The notes beneath the pieces are model-generated. The model made no database searches. It had not been told where the DNA came from and saw only the letters and a list, made by a program, of their open reading frames with translations. A stretch of 64,000 bases of DNA from NCBI GenBank assembly GCA_031081675.1, contig JAVHLZ010000001.1, positions 36,395-100,394 on the forward strand, given 5' to 3'. The stretch comes from Armatimonadota bacterium. Its GTDB lineage: Bacteria; Sysuimicrobiota; Sysuimicrobiia; Sysuimicrobiales; Kaftiobacteriaceae. Shown here piece by piece: positions 1-6,984 of this stretch. Each line of letters opens with the position of its first letter. Position 1 is the first letter of the stretch. Position numbers and translations under genes: made by a program.

Positions 1-24
1 GGCCGTGGGCGTCGGAGGTCCCGG

Positions 25-522
25 TCAGAACGCGTAGGGGGCGGTGGCGGGGTTGGCCCGCAGGGCCTCCCACTCGGCGTCCGAGACCGGCTGCGGGGGA
101 TCCCGCTGTGCGTCCACCGGGCAGAGAAAGCCAAACGGCTCGTCGGCCTCGTTGATCCACCGATGGGGGACGCCCGGGGGCACCCGCAGCAGGTCGAACG
201 GGCGCAGGTCGACGACGCGGTCCCCCACCAGGGCCCGGCCCCGGCCCCGCAGGACCACGATCAGATGGGGGTGGCGGTGCTTTTCCAGGCTCGAGTAGCC
301 CCCCGAGGCGATCTCGAAGTAGCGCAGCTCGAACACCGACGGCACCGCCGGAGGACCGGCCAAGGTGACGCGTACCACCCCCCGCCAGCCCATGCCCCGG
401 GCGTCACCCGTGGCGAACTTGTAGACCTCCGCCGGTACCTGCGGCCACCGGAACGCCTGCGGGTCGAACGCCAGGCGACCGGCGGCACGGCTGGGGCCGG
501 GCGGAGGAAGCGGACGGTCCAC
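25..522 (-). CDS. small single-domain cupin protein
   Basis: 165 aa. A single cupin barrel holds the histidine cluster KHRHPH near residues 81-86 and a second motif PGVPH ending at H120, the usual mononuclear metal ligands. The glutamate normally following the histidines is replaced by hydrophobic residues, so the site is not textbook. Start taken as the GTG at 522: GGGAGG lies just upstream and the preceding gene stops at 533, so a longer reading would overlap it. Last gene of a minus-strand group rhodanese - unknown - ferritin-like - cupin. The substrate cannot be told; cupins of this size include small dioxygenases, isomerases and binding proteins. Confidence 0.75.
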   Translation of the reverse strand: MDRPLPPPGPSRAAGRLAFDPQAFRWPQVPAEVYKFATGDARGMGWRGVVRVTLAGPPAVPSVFELRYFEIASGGYSSLEKHRHPHLIVVLRGRGRALVGDRVVDLRPFDLLRVPPGVPHRWINEADEPFGFLCPVDAQRDPPQPVSDAEWEALRANPATAPYAF

Positions 523-532
523 GCGGCCTCCC

Positions 533-1504
533 TTACATGGCGTTGCCGGCAGCCCGGGCGTGCAGATCGGCGATGTGCCGGGCCGCGGGCTCGGGAAAAC
601 CGCTGCCGACCAGGCGGCGCACACGGACCTCCTGGAGCTCCTGCACGAACGCCCGCACCTTGTCAACCCCGCGCACGAATGCCGGCCCCTGGGGGGCGCC
701 GCCGGCCAGGACGGCCAGAGCTTCCTGGATCTCGTCCGGGATCCCCGACACCTCCCGGGCGAATGCCACCCGCTCCTCCAGCGCCTGGACGAACCGGTCC
801 ACCGCCTGGGGGTCCTGGCTGAGCTGCACGCGCACCCGCCCGGTCCCGTAGGCCACGTGGCGCGCCTCGTCCTCGTGGGAGCGGGTGAAGATGGCCCGGC
901 TGGCCTCGTCGGGGGCGATCCGGCGCAGGAACGCGAACAGGTCCAGAAACGTCCCTTCGCCCAGAACGTGGAGCAGGAACGACGCCTTGTCGAACTCCTC
1001 CTGGCGGAGCAGGCCCAGCAGCGACGCCTCGGTGGCCGGGTAGGTGCCCACGTAGCCTACGCCGTTGCTGAACAGGCGCCTGACGAACACCTCCACGTGG
1101 CGGGCCTCATCCACCACCTGGGTGGACAGGAACAGCACCGGCTCCAGATACGCCGGGTGAATGCGCGGCACGAACTTGGCCGGGATGTACCAGGCCGCCA
1201 TCTCCTGCTGGACCATCCACGTCAGGACGGTGCACAGGGCGCGCTCCAGGGGCTCGGGGACGCCCCGGGCGGCCGGCCAGGGAATGTCCCGGTCGGCGTC
1301 CCACTGGCGCTGGCGGGCCTGGACGTACAGGGCCTCGACACCGTCGGCCCACACCTGGCCGCGCTCCAGGACCTGGTAATCCACCGGCCAGCCTCCGCCC
1401 GCGGGCGGGTACAGGCCCCGGGGTCCCAGGCCGCGCGGAGCGACCCGGTCGGGCGGCGGACCCAGCAGGGAGGTCAGGCGCGAAGGCGCCGCACGGTCGC
1501 GCAT
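533..1504 (-). CDS. ferritin-like diiron protein (R2-like fold)
   Basis: 323 aa. The carboxylate/histidine pattern of a diiron four-helix bundle is complete: E101 (QQEMAAW), E133xxH136 (DEARH), E183 and E213xxH216 (EDEARH). This is the arrangement of ribonucleotide reductase R2-like oxidases and AurF-like N-oxygenases, so an O2-activating oxidase or oxygenase is the likely role. It is shorter than class I R2 and no large-subunit gene is nearby, which argues against a true ribonucleotide reductase. ATG start at 1504, ten bases after the stop of the upstream gene. Substrate unknown; the rhodanese and cupin partners may hint at sulfur oxidation, but that is inference only. Confidence 0.7.
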   Translation of the reverse strand: MRDRAAPSRLTSLLGPPPDRVAPRGLGPRGLYPPAGGGWPVDYQVLERGQVWADGVEALYVQARQRQWDADRDIPWPAARGVPEPLERALCTVLTWMVQQEMAAWYIPAKFVPRIHPAYLEPVLFLSTQVVDEARHVEVFVRRLFSNGVGYVGTYPATEASLLGLLRQEEFDKASFLLHVLGEGTFLDLFAFLRRIAPDEASRAIFTRSHEDEARHVAYGTGRVRVQLSQDPQAVDRFVQALEERVAFAREVSGIPDEIQEALAVLAGGAPQGPAFVRGVDKVRAFVQELQEVRVRRLVGSGFPEPAARHIADLHARAAGNAM

Positions 1505-1514
1505 GGGCGTCTTA

Positions 1515-2063
1515 TCACCCAGCGGCAGCGGGTGCGGCCAGGAAGCGCAGTCCGGGCGTGACTTCCTCCCACGACTCCAGCAGCCGGCGGGCCGGGTCCG
1601 CCGAGCAGCCGTGCACGCGCAGGGTGTGGCCGACCCTGGCCAGTTCGTAACGGATCACCGCGTTGAGGGGGCAGGACAGGAACGGGTCGGGATAGCGGCG
1701 GGCCAGGGCGGCGTAGGCCCCGGTGCCGAGCAGGTCCCGCCACACGCCGTGGGTCCCCCGGTCAGGGGTGGGCTCGGCCTTCTCCAGCCGGGCGAATTCC
1801 AGGCGCTCGAGGAACATGGTGAGGATGCTCCGCACCGAATCCTCGGGAGAGGGGCCGGTCTGGTAGGTGATGCCCCGCTCGCGCAGGTACTCGGCCAGGT
1901 GGCGACCGAACTCCCGGTGCAGTTCCTCCGCCAGCCGGGCGCCGACTCCGGAGGAGGCCAGGTCGCCCAGGAGGGCGCCCAGCGCGTACAGCACCGCGTC
2001 GTAGGTGATCTGCCGTCCGTCCTGAGCCACCTCCTTCACCTCCTCACCGCTCGATGGGCGCAC
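1515..2063 (-). CDS. hypothetical protein
   Basis: About 182 aa, not recognised with confidence. It is mostly helical in appearance (GALLGDLASSGVGARLAEEL, then a leucine-rich stretch) with a C-terminal segment FLSCPLNAVIRYELARVG followed by VHGCSADP, so two cysteines sit in the last third. The layout faintly resembles small-ligand V4R-type domains, but I would not name it on that. Start uncertain: GTG at 2063 overlaps the end of the rhodanese gene by 20 bases, and GTG codons at 2039 and 2030 are also preceded by purine-rich stretches. Sits between rhodanese and the diiron protein, probably co-transcribed. Confidence 0.55.
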   Translation of the reverse strand: MRPSSGEEVKEVAQDGRQITYDAVLYALGALLGDLASSGVGARLAEELHREFGRHLAEYLRERGITYQTGPSPEDSVRSILTMFLERLEFARLEKAEPTPDRGTHGVWRDLLGTGAYAALARRYPDPFLSCPLNAVIRYELARVGHTLRVHGCSADPARRLLESWEEVTPGLRFLAAPAAAG

Positions 2064-2886
2064 CCACCAGGCTGCCCCACTCGGTCCACGAGCCGTCGTA
2101 GTTGCGGACCCGGGGATAGCCCAGCAGGTACCGCAGGGTGAACCAGGTCAGGGACGACCGCTCGCCGATGCGGCAGTAGGCGATCACCTCCTGGTCGGAC
2201 CGGATACCCTGGCCCTCGTACAGCCGGCGCAGTTCGTCGGCGGGCTTGAAGGTGCCGTCGTCGCGGACATTCTGGGTCCAGGGGATGTTGGCGGCGCCGG
2301 GGATGTGGCCGGGCCGCTGGGCTCCCTCCTGGGGGTACGCCGGCGGGGCCAGCAGCCGGCCGGCGTATTCGTCGGGGGAACGCACGTCCACCAGGGCCAC
2401 CTGGGGCTGGCCCAGCCGCCGGAGGATCTCGTCGCGATAGGCGCGGACGGACCGGTCGGGGACCGGCACCGGATACGCCGCCGGAGGGTGCCGGGGCACC
2501 TCCCGGCTGACCGGGCGGCCCTCCCGCAGCCAGCGGTCGCGCCCGCCGTTGAGGATGCGGCAGTCGCGATGGCCGTAGTACGTGAACAGCCAGAAGGTGT
2601 AGGTGGCGAACCAGTTGCTGCGGTCCCCGTAGAAGACCACGGTGTGGTCGGGGCCGATCCCCCGCTCGCCCACGATGGCGGCAAAGCGGTCCGGGGGCAC
2701 CCAGTCCCGGATGACGGGGTCCTGCAGGTCGTCCTTCCAGTGCAGCCGGATGGCGCCGGGGATGTGGCCGTCGGCGTACAGCTCGGGGTTCTCGTCGGCC
2801 TCCACGATGCGGACCGACGGATCAGACAGGCGCGCCTGCAGCCACTCCGGCTCCACCAGCACCTCGGGATGCGCGTATCCACTCAT
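2044..2886 (-). CDS. thiosulfate/3-mercaptopyruvate sulfurtransferase (tandem rhodanese)
   Basis: 280 aa, the usual size of two-domain rhodaneses. The N-terminal domain (about 10-135) has lost the nucleophile (FYGDRSNW, D88 in the active loop). The C-terminal domain (about 150-275) carries the active loop C238-RIGERS, the CRxGERS type of thiosulfate sulfurtransferases. It would move sulfane sulfur from thiosulfate or mercaptopyruvate to cyanide, thioredoxin or a carrier protein in the cytoplasm. First gene of its group, behind a good promoter at 3136-3164. The neighbouring cysteine-synthesis block makes it a plausible sulfur donor for the CysO-like carrier; that link is inferred from position. 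Confidence 0.9.
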   Translation of the reverse strand: MSGYAHPEVLVEPEWLQARLSDPSVRIVEADENPELYADGHIPGAIRLHWKDDLQDPVIRDWVPPDRFAAIVGERGIGPDHTVVFYGDRSNWFATYTFWLFTYYGHRDCRILNGGRDRWLREGRPVSREVPRHPPAAYPVPVPDRSVRAYRDEILRRLGQPQVALVDVRSPDEYAGRLLAPPAYPQEGAQRPGHIPGAANIPWTQNVRDDGTFKPADELRRLYEGQGIRSDQEVIAYCRIGERSSLTWFTLRYLLGYPRVRNYDGSWTEWGSLVGAPIER

Positions 2887-3135
2887 CGCCGTTCCCTCCT
2901 CTCCGGGTCATCCGGACGCCCAGGTCCGGGTGGCGGAGGCGGTCGCGGCCGTCAGGTTGGTGCCCGAGAGTGGGTCGAAGCTAGCGGACGGGGCGCGCGG
3001 CAGCCTCCGCCGGCTGCGGGAAGACCCCACGGGCCTGCCGCAGCAGACCCGTGGGGCGGGGACAGATGCACCCCCGGGGGAAGTGGCGGGCATGTCCGGG
3101 ACGAAGCGCCGCGCTCACCATGGTGGTTGAGATTA
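2887..3135 (-). promoter_or_regulatory. long rhodanese leader with strong hairpin
   Basis: About 250 bases of untranslated leader between the promoter at 3136-3164 and the rhodanese start. It contains a near-perfect hairpin at 3025-3056 (CCCCACGGG ... CCCGTGGGG, extended inward by CTGC/GCAG) and a smaller GC stem just downstream. There is no clean U-run, so it is not an obvious intrinsic terminator. I do not recognise the core of a SAM, TPP or T-box element. It may be an unrecognised attenuator or simply a stable 5' structure. Confidence 0.35.
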
Positions 3136-3164
3136 CTGCTAGCAGGAGCAGGGGACGCTGTCAA
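3136..3164 (-). promoter_or_regulatory. sigma70-type promoter for the rhodanese group
   Basis: Perfect -35 TTGACA (3159-3164 on the minus strand), 17-base spacer, and -10 TAGCAG (3136-3141) preceded by TGC, which makes it an extended -10. Good geometry; the hexamer itself is weak. Confidence 0.5.
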
Positions 3165-3233
3165 GTGGACTTCGCGATCCGGGAGCAGGGATCCGGGCGG
3201 AGTCCGCCGGCCGACCCAGCGTCCTCCGTTTGG

Positions 3234-3252
3234 CCTTCCCCGTCCGGGGAGG
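3234..3252 (-). terminator. possible terminator hairpin after cysM
   Basis: GC stem CCTCCCCG / CGGGGAAGG with a two-base loop, starting 6 bases past the cysM stop. No U-run follows, so it may act as a barrier rather than a true intrinsic terminator. Confidence 0.3.
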
Positions 3253-3257
3253 CGCGG

Positions 3258-4199
3258 TCAGAACCGCCACAGGGGCGTGGACAGGTAGCGGTCGCCGCCG
3301 TCGGGGGCCACGGCGACGATCACCCCCTCCCGCAGGTCGCGGGCGACCTCCAGGGCGGCCGCCACGGCGGCGCCGGCGGACTGGCCCACCAGCAGCCCTT
3401 CCTCCCGCGCCAGGCGCCGGGCCATCTCGTAGGCCACCTCGGTGCGGACGGAGATCGTGCGGTCGTGTCCGGTGGGGTCGTAGATCCCCGGCACGATGGC
3501 GCTGGCCATGTGCTTGAGGCCCTCGATCCCGTGCAGGGGGCTGTCGGGCTCCACGGCCACCACCTGCACGCCCGGGCGCATCTCCCGCAGGCGGCGGCCG
3601 GCGCCCATCACCGTGCCCGAGGTGCCCAGGCCCGCCACGAAGTGGGTGATCCGGCCGCCGGTCTGCGCGAAGACCTCCGGGCCGGTGGTCTCGTAGTGGG
3701 CGCGGGGATTGCTGGGGTTGTTGTACTGGTCTCCGTAAAAGTAGCGGTCCCGCCCGGCCTCGTACAGCCGGCGGGCGACGACGATGGCGCCGTCGGACCC
3801 CTCCAGGGGGTCGGTATACTCCACCTCCGCCCCGTAGGCGGCCAGGATCCGCCGCCGTTCCTCGCTGACGTTGCCGGGCACCACCAGGTGGACCCGGTAG
3901 CCGCGGGCGGCGCCGATCATGGCGTAGGCGATCCCGGCGTTGCCCGACGTGGAGTCCAGGATGATCCGGTCGGGGGTGAGGCGGCCGTCCCGCTCGGCGT
4001 CCAGGATGATCTGGCGCACGGGGCGGTCCTTGACCGACCCGCCCGGGTTGAACCACTCGGCCTTGACGTAGACCTCCACCGACGGGGGCAGGTCCCGGGC
4101 GAGGCGGATCAGGCGCAGCAGAGGGGTGTGGCCGATGGCGTCCAGCAACGTGGTGGCGGACGCGATGGCCGGGCGGGCCGAGGGCAGCGGACTACTCAT
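3258..4199 (-). CDS. cysM: CysM-like O-phosphoserine sulfhydrylase
   Basis: 313 aa, fold-type II PLP enzyme. Schiff-base lysine K57 in NPGGSVKDRP; substrate loop TSGNAG at 84-89; phosphate loop GTSGT at 192-196 inside THFVAGLGTSGTVMG. That context and the later GIYDP segment match actinobacterial CysM better than OAS-type CysK. CysM makes cysteine from O-phospho-L-serine, using the thiocarboxylate of CysO as sulfur source. The start overlaps the stop of the serine-kinase gene by 8 bases, so the enzyme that would make O-phosphoserine is translated just before the one that would use it. A SbnA-like role (O-phosphoserine + glutamate) is a less likely alternative, since no siderophore genes are present. 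Confidence 0.85.
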   Translation of the reverse strand: MSSPLPSARPAIASATTLLDAIGHTPLLRLIRLARDLPPSVEVYVKAEWFNPGGSVKDRPVRQIILDAERDGRLTPDRIILDSTSGNAGIAYAMIGAARGYRVHLVVPGNVSEERRRILAAYGAEVEYTDPLEGSDGAIVVARRLYEAGRDRYFYGDQYNNPSNPRAHYETTGPEVFAQTGGRITHFVAGLGTSGTVMGAGRRLREMRPGVQVVAVEPDSPLHGIEGLKHMASAIVPGIYDPTGHDRTISVRTEVAYEMARRLAREEGLLVGQSAGAAVAAALEVARDLREGVIVAVAPDGGDRYLSTPLWRF

Positions 4200-5046
4200 C
4201 GAGCAGAAAGACCGGCTCGGGGTAGTAGCGTACGCGGTGCTCCAGCAGGCGCCGGCGCATCTCGTCGGCGAGCCAGCGGTTGGCGGCCTCCAGGTCCCGG
4301 GCGTCGGTGAGCACCGCCAGGGGCAGGTTGAGGCGCAGGGCCCGGCCGGGAATCAGGTGGCGGGTGATGCCGGTGGGCAGCTTGGCCGGGCCGCCGGCGA
4401 TCTGGAGGATGTCCTCCTTGGTGAAGCGGGGGAACACCACCAGCGCGCCCACCGCGCCGTACTCCCGCTCCAGCACGTCCAGGTCCGACTCCGCCACCCG
4501 GTAGATCCGGTTGGCGCCCTTGTAGGTGTCCACCACCTCCAGGAGCAGCGCGGCCAGCAGCCTCTCGGGGGAGAGGGTCACGGCGTAGGCGCCGGCGCGG
4601 GTGATCACGCAGCAGGCCGCGGCGCGCTCCCCCAGCCAGCGAGCGACCGCGTCCGCAGGCACGGGGCGTACCGGCAGGCCGCGGCGGGCCAGCTGGGCGG
4701 GGAGGTCGGCGGCCTCCACCAGCAGGTGGTGCCAGACCTCCAGACGCACCTGGGGGTCCTGGTAGTCCACCACCTGCAGCACCGCCGCCGGGGCGCCCAT
4801 CTCGGCCAGGGCGCGGGTGCGGTTGGCGCCGTCGAGGACCACGAAGCCGCCGTCGGGCAGGGGGGCGGCCACCGGGGGGTTGCGCAGCACGCCATCGGCG
4901 CGCAGCCTCTGCACCAGGCGCGCCACCCGGCCGGGGTCGCACTCCTCGTGCAGATGCACCTGGTCCCGGGCGACGATCCGCAGATCCGGCAGCGCCGCGC
5001 CGGCGGGCAGGCGGACGGCGGAGTGGGCTCGGGTCGGGTCAGCCAT
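4192..5046 (-). CDS. serK: ParB-fold free-serine kinase (SerK/SbnI-like)
   Basis: 284 aa. The ParB/Srx-like N-terminal half has the pair H33-E34, aligned with the HE motif of the archaeal ADP-dependent serine kinase SerK whose glutamate is the catalytic base. It also has a nucleotide loop VVLDGANRTRALAEMG (69-84) and the family signature TGITRHLIPG (225-234), matching the TRHVLP segment of SerK. SerK and staphylococcal SbnI phosphorylate free L-serine to O-phospho-L-serine with ADP or ATP. True ParB partition proteins lack that C-terminal signature and carry a DNA-binding HTH, which I do not see. The overlap with cysM strongly supports the serine-kinase reading. Motif comparison is from memory of the family. 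Confidence 0.8.
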   Translation of the reverse strand: MADPTRAHSAVRLPAGAALPDLRIVARDQVHLHEECDPGRVARLVQRLRADGVLRNPPVAAPLPDGGFVVLDGANRTRALAEMGAPAAVLQVVDYQDPQVRLEVWHHLLVEAADLPAQLARRGLPVRPVPADAVARWLGERAAACCVITRAGAYAVTLSPERLLAALLLEVVDTYKGANRIYRVAESDLDVLEREYGAVGALVVFPRFTKEDILQIAGGPAKLPTGITRHLIPGRALRLNLPLAVLTDARDLEAANRWLADEMRRRLLEHRVRYYPEPVFLLDE

Positions 5047-5095
5047 CGGCGATCACGTCACCCGTCTCGGCGATCACGTCACTAGTCTATACAGT
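5046..5095 (-). promoter_or_regulatory. serK promoter with two 16-bp operator-like direct repeats
   Basis: The 16-mer TCGGCGATCACGTCAC occurs twice exactly (5046-5061 and 5067-5082), centre to centre 21 bp, two helical turns. The copy nearer the gene touches the serK start codon. A -10-like TATAGACT lies at 5084-5091 on the minus strand, so a protein bound to the repeats would cover the transcription start. TAGACTnGTSACG recurs in front of cysO at 6917-6929. Confidence 0.5.
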
Positions 5096-5158
5096 CCGGC
5101 CCGGCAGCACACCTCTTCGGGGAGGGCGGGATCAGGGATCCGCACCGGCCGGCGGGAT

Positions 5159-6583
5159 TCAGGGGCGGCGGGCCAGGTGGTCGATGACGTCGATCTTGGT
5201 GACGATCCCCACCACCGTCCCGTGGTCCACCACCACGACGGCGCCGGCCGCCAGGAAGATGTCGGCCAGGGCGTCAACGGGCGTGTCGGGGGACACCACC
5301 GGCGGCGCCGGGTCGATGAGGGGCTGGATGGGGTCGTCGGGGCGGTGGGACGGGTCCAGCAGGTAGCGCAGCACGTCCACCTCGCTGACCATGCCCACCA
5401 GGCGCCCGTCCTCCAGCACCGGGAGCTGGGAGACGTCGTACTGCTTCATCTTGGCGATCACGTCGCTGATGGGGTCGGTGCGGGCGGCGGTGACCAGGGG
5501 CAGGCGCCGGGTGCGCACCAGGTCCGCCACCGTCCCCCGCTCCACGTCCAGAAAGCCGTGCTCGCGCATCCAGTCGTCGGAGAAGATCTTGGACAGGTAG
5601 CGGGACCCCGAGTCGGGCAGGATGACCACCACCCGCAGGCCGGCCCCGGCGTCGGGCAGGCCCCGCAGGTACTTGAGCGCCCCGGCCACCGCCGCGCCAC
5701 TGCTGCCCCCGCAGAACAGCCCCTCCTCCCGCACCAGGCGGCGGGTCATCAGGAACGCCTCCCGGTCCGAGACCTGGACCACCTCGTCCACGACCCCGAA
5801 GTCCATGGTCTGGGGGAGGAAGTCCTCCCCGATGCCCTCCACCTTGTAGGTGCGGGGCTCGGGCAGGCGGCCCGTACGGACGTAGTCGTAGTAGACCGAG
5901 CCCACCGGGTCCACGCCCACCACCCGCACGCGGGGATTGCGCTCCTTGAGGTACCGGCCCGCCCCCGAGATGGTGCCGCCGGTGCCCATGCCGGCCACCA
6001 GGATGTCCACCCGCCCGCCGGTCTGCCGCCAGATCTCCGGGCCGGTGGTCTCGTAGTGCGCCCGGGGGTTGGCCGGGTTGGCGTACTGGTTGGCGTAGAA
6101 GCTGTTGGGAGTCTCCTCGGCAATCCGACGGCTCACGCTGTAGTACGACCGCGGGTCGTCGGGGGGGACGGCGGTGGGGGTGATCACCACCCGCGCGCCG
6201 AACGCCCGCAGCAGCCGGATCTTCTCCTCGGACATCTTGTCGGGCATCACGAAGACCGTCCGGTACCCGCGCACGGCGGCGGCGATGGCCAGTCCCACGC
6301 CCGTGTTGCCGGAGGTGGCCTCCACGATCGTGCCGCCGGGCCGCAACAGTCCCCGGCGCTCGGCGTCGGCGATCATGGCCGGACCGATCCGGTCCTTCAC
6401 CGACCCTCCGGGGTTGAGAAACTCCAGCTTGGCCACCACCTCGGCCCGGACGTCCCGGGTCACCCGGTGCAGGCGCACCAGGGGCGTGCGGCCGACGACG
6501 TCCAGGACGGTGTCGTAGATCTCCTCGTGGGGCCGGGCGCGGCGGCGCGATCGGCGCGAGGCGGCGGTCACTTTGCGGGGCAC
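5159..6583 (-). CDS. cbs: cystathionine beta-synthase with C-terminal CBS-domain pair
   Basis: 474 aa. PLP domain: lysine K63 in NPGGSVKDR, substrate loop TSGNTG 90-95, phosphate loop GTGGT 200-204, and GGSSGAAVAG further on. From about residue 345 come two CBS motifs (TDPISDVIAKMKQYDVSQLPV and the later PVDALADIF segment), the Bateman module that binds adenosyl ligands. No N-terminal haem domain. It condenses serine and homocysteine to cystathionine, the first step of reverse transsulfuration; the gamma-lyase is two genes upstream. Its start codon lies inside the last codons of the CysO-like gene, with GGGAGG ahead of it. Some CBS-fold enzymes also accept O-acetylserine. Confidence 0.9.
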   Translation of the reverse strand: MPRKVTAASRRSRRRARPHEEIYDTVLDVVGRTPLVRLHRVTRDVRAEVVAKLEFLNPGGSVKDRIGPAMIADAERRGLLRPGGTIVEATSGNTGVGLAIAAAVRGYRTVFVMPDKMSEEKIRLLRAFGARVVITPTAVPPDDPRSYYSVSRRIAEETPNSFYANQYANPANPRAHYETTGPEIWRQTGGRVDILVAGMGTGGTISGAGRYLKERNPRVRVVGVDPVGSVYYDYVRTGRLPEPRTYKVEGIGEDFLPQTMDFGVVDEVVQVSDREAFLMTRRLVREEGLFCGGSSGAAVAGALKYLRGLPDAGAGLRVVVILPDSGSRYLSKIFSDDWMREHGFLDVERGTVADLVRTRRLPLVTAARTDPISDVIAKMKQYDVSQLPVLEDGRLVGMVSEVDVLRYLLDPSHRPDDPIQPLIDPAPPVVSPDTPVDALADIFLAAGAVVVVDHGTVVGIVTKIDVIDHLARRP

Positions 6584-6900
6584 GGCGGTCCTCCCTGAGC
6601 GGCGGGGTCCGGGATCCGGGACCCGCTTTCCCCGCCCGCCATGGCGGGGATGATGGACACCTCGTCGGTGTCCCGCACCGGGGTCGCCAGCCCCTGCAGC
6701 TGGCGGATCTCGGTGCCGTTGACGAAGACGTTGATGAACGACCGCACCTGGCCGCTGTCGTCACACAGCTGGCTGCGGATGCCGGGGTACTGGCGGTCCA
6801 GGGCCTCCAGCACCTCGCCCACGGTGCCCCCCGCCACCCGGATCGTGCTCTGGCCGCCGGTGACCCGGCGCAGCGGCGTGGGAACGTACACGGTCGGCAC
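6568..6900 (-). CDS. cysO: CysO/MoaD-like sulfur-carrier protein with C-terminal tail
   Basis: 110 aa. Beta-grasp protein of the MoaD/ThiS/CysO family; PTPLRRVTGGQ at the N-terminus and FINVFVNGTEIR (65 onward is the core strand) match mycobacterial CysO closely. The functional diglycine is G89-G90 in PAMAGG. In CysO the chain ends there and the last glycine is made a thiocarboxylate; here 20 more residues follow, so the tail must be removed for activity. JAMM-type peptidases do this for some carriers, but none is encoded in this window. GTG start with GAGGAGG about 11 bases upstream. The stop lies 13 bases inside the CBS gene, so the tail is encoded over the CBS ribosome-binding site. Confidence 0.8.
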   Translation of the reverse strand: MPTVYVPTPLRRVTGGQSTIRVAGGTVGEVLEALDRQYPGIRSQLCDDSGQVRSFINVFVNGTEIRQLQGLATPVRDTDEVSIIPAMAGGESGSRIPDPAAQGGPPCPAK

Positions 6901-6916
6901 GGGTCCGTCGCCTCCT

Positions 6917-6929
6917 CGTGACCAGTCTA
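6917..6929 (-). promoter_or_regulatory. cysO promoter element shared with serK
   Basis: Minus strand TAGACTGGTCACG, compared with TAGACTAGTGACG at the serK promoter. TAGACT fits a -10 hexamer, and transcription would begin about 10 bases before the cysO ribosome-binding site. The shared bases after the hexamer suggest a common operator or a common promoter class. Confidence 0.4.
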
Positions 6930-6984
6930 CACTGTCGGCCCGGCGGGAGGGCAGACCGCAGGCGGGGCGGCCCCGGCGGAACGC

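Noticed and set aside
533-1504. Class I ribonucleotide reductase small subunit
   Set aside because: Shorter than R2, no large subunit nearby and no clear radical tyrosine context; left as a ferritin-like diiron protein.
2887-3135. SAM-I riboswitch in front of the rhodanese gene
   Set aside because: None of the conserved SAM-I core segments could be found; only an unspecific hairpin is present.
4192-5046. Chromosome-partition protein ParB
   Set aside because: The ParB-like fold is there, but the HTH DNA-binding domain and a parA partner are missing, while serine-kinase signatures and overlap with cysM are present.
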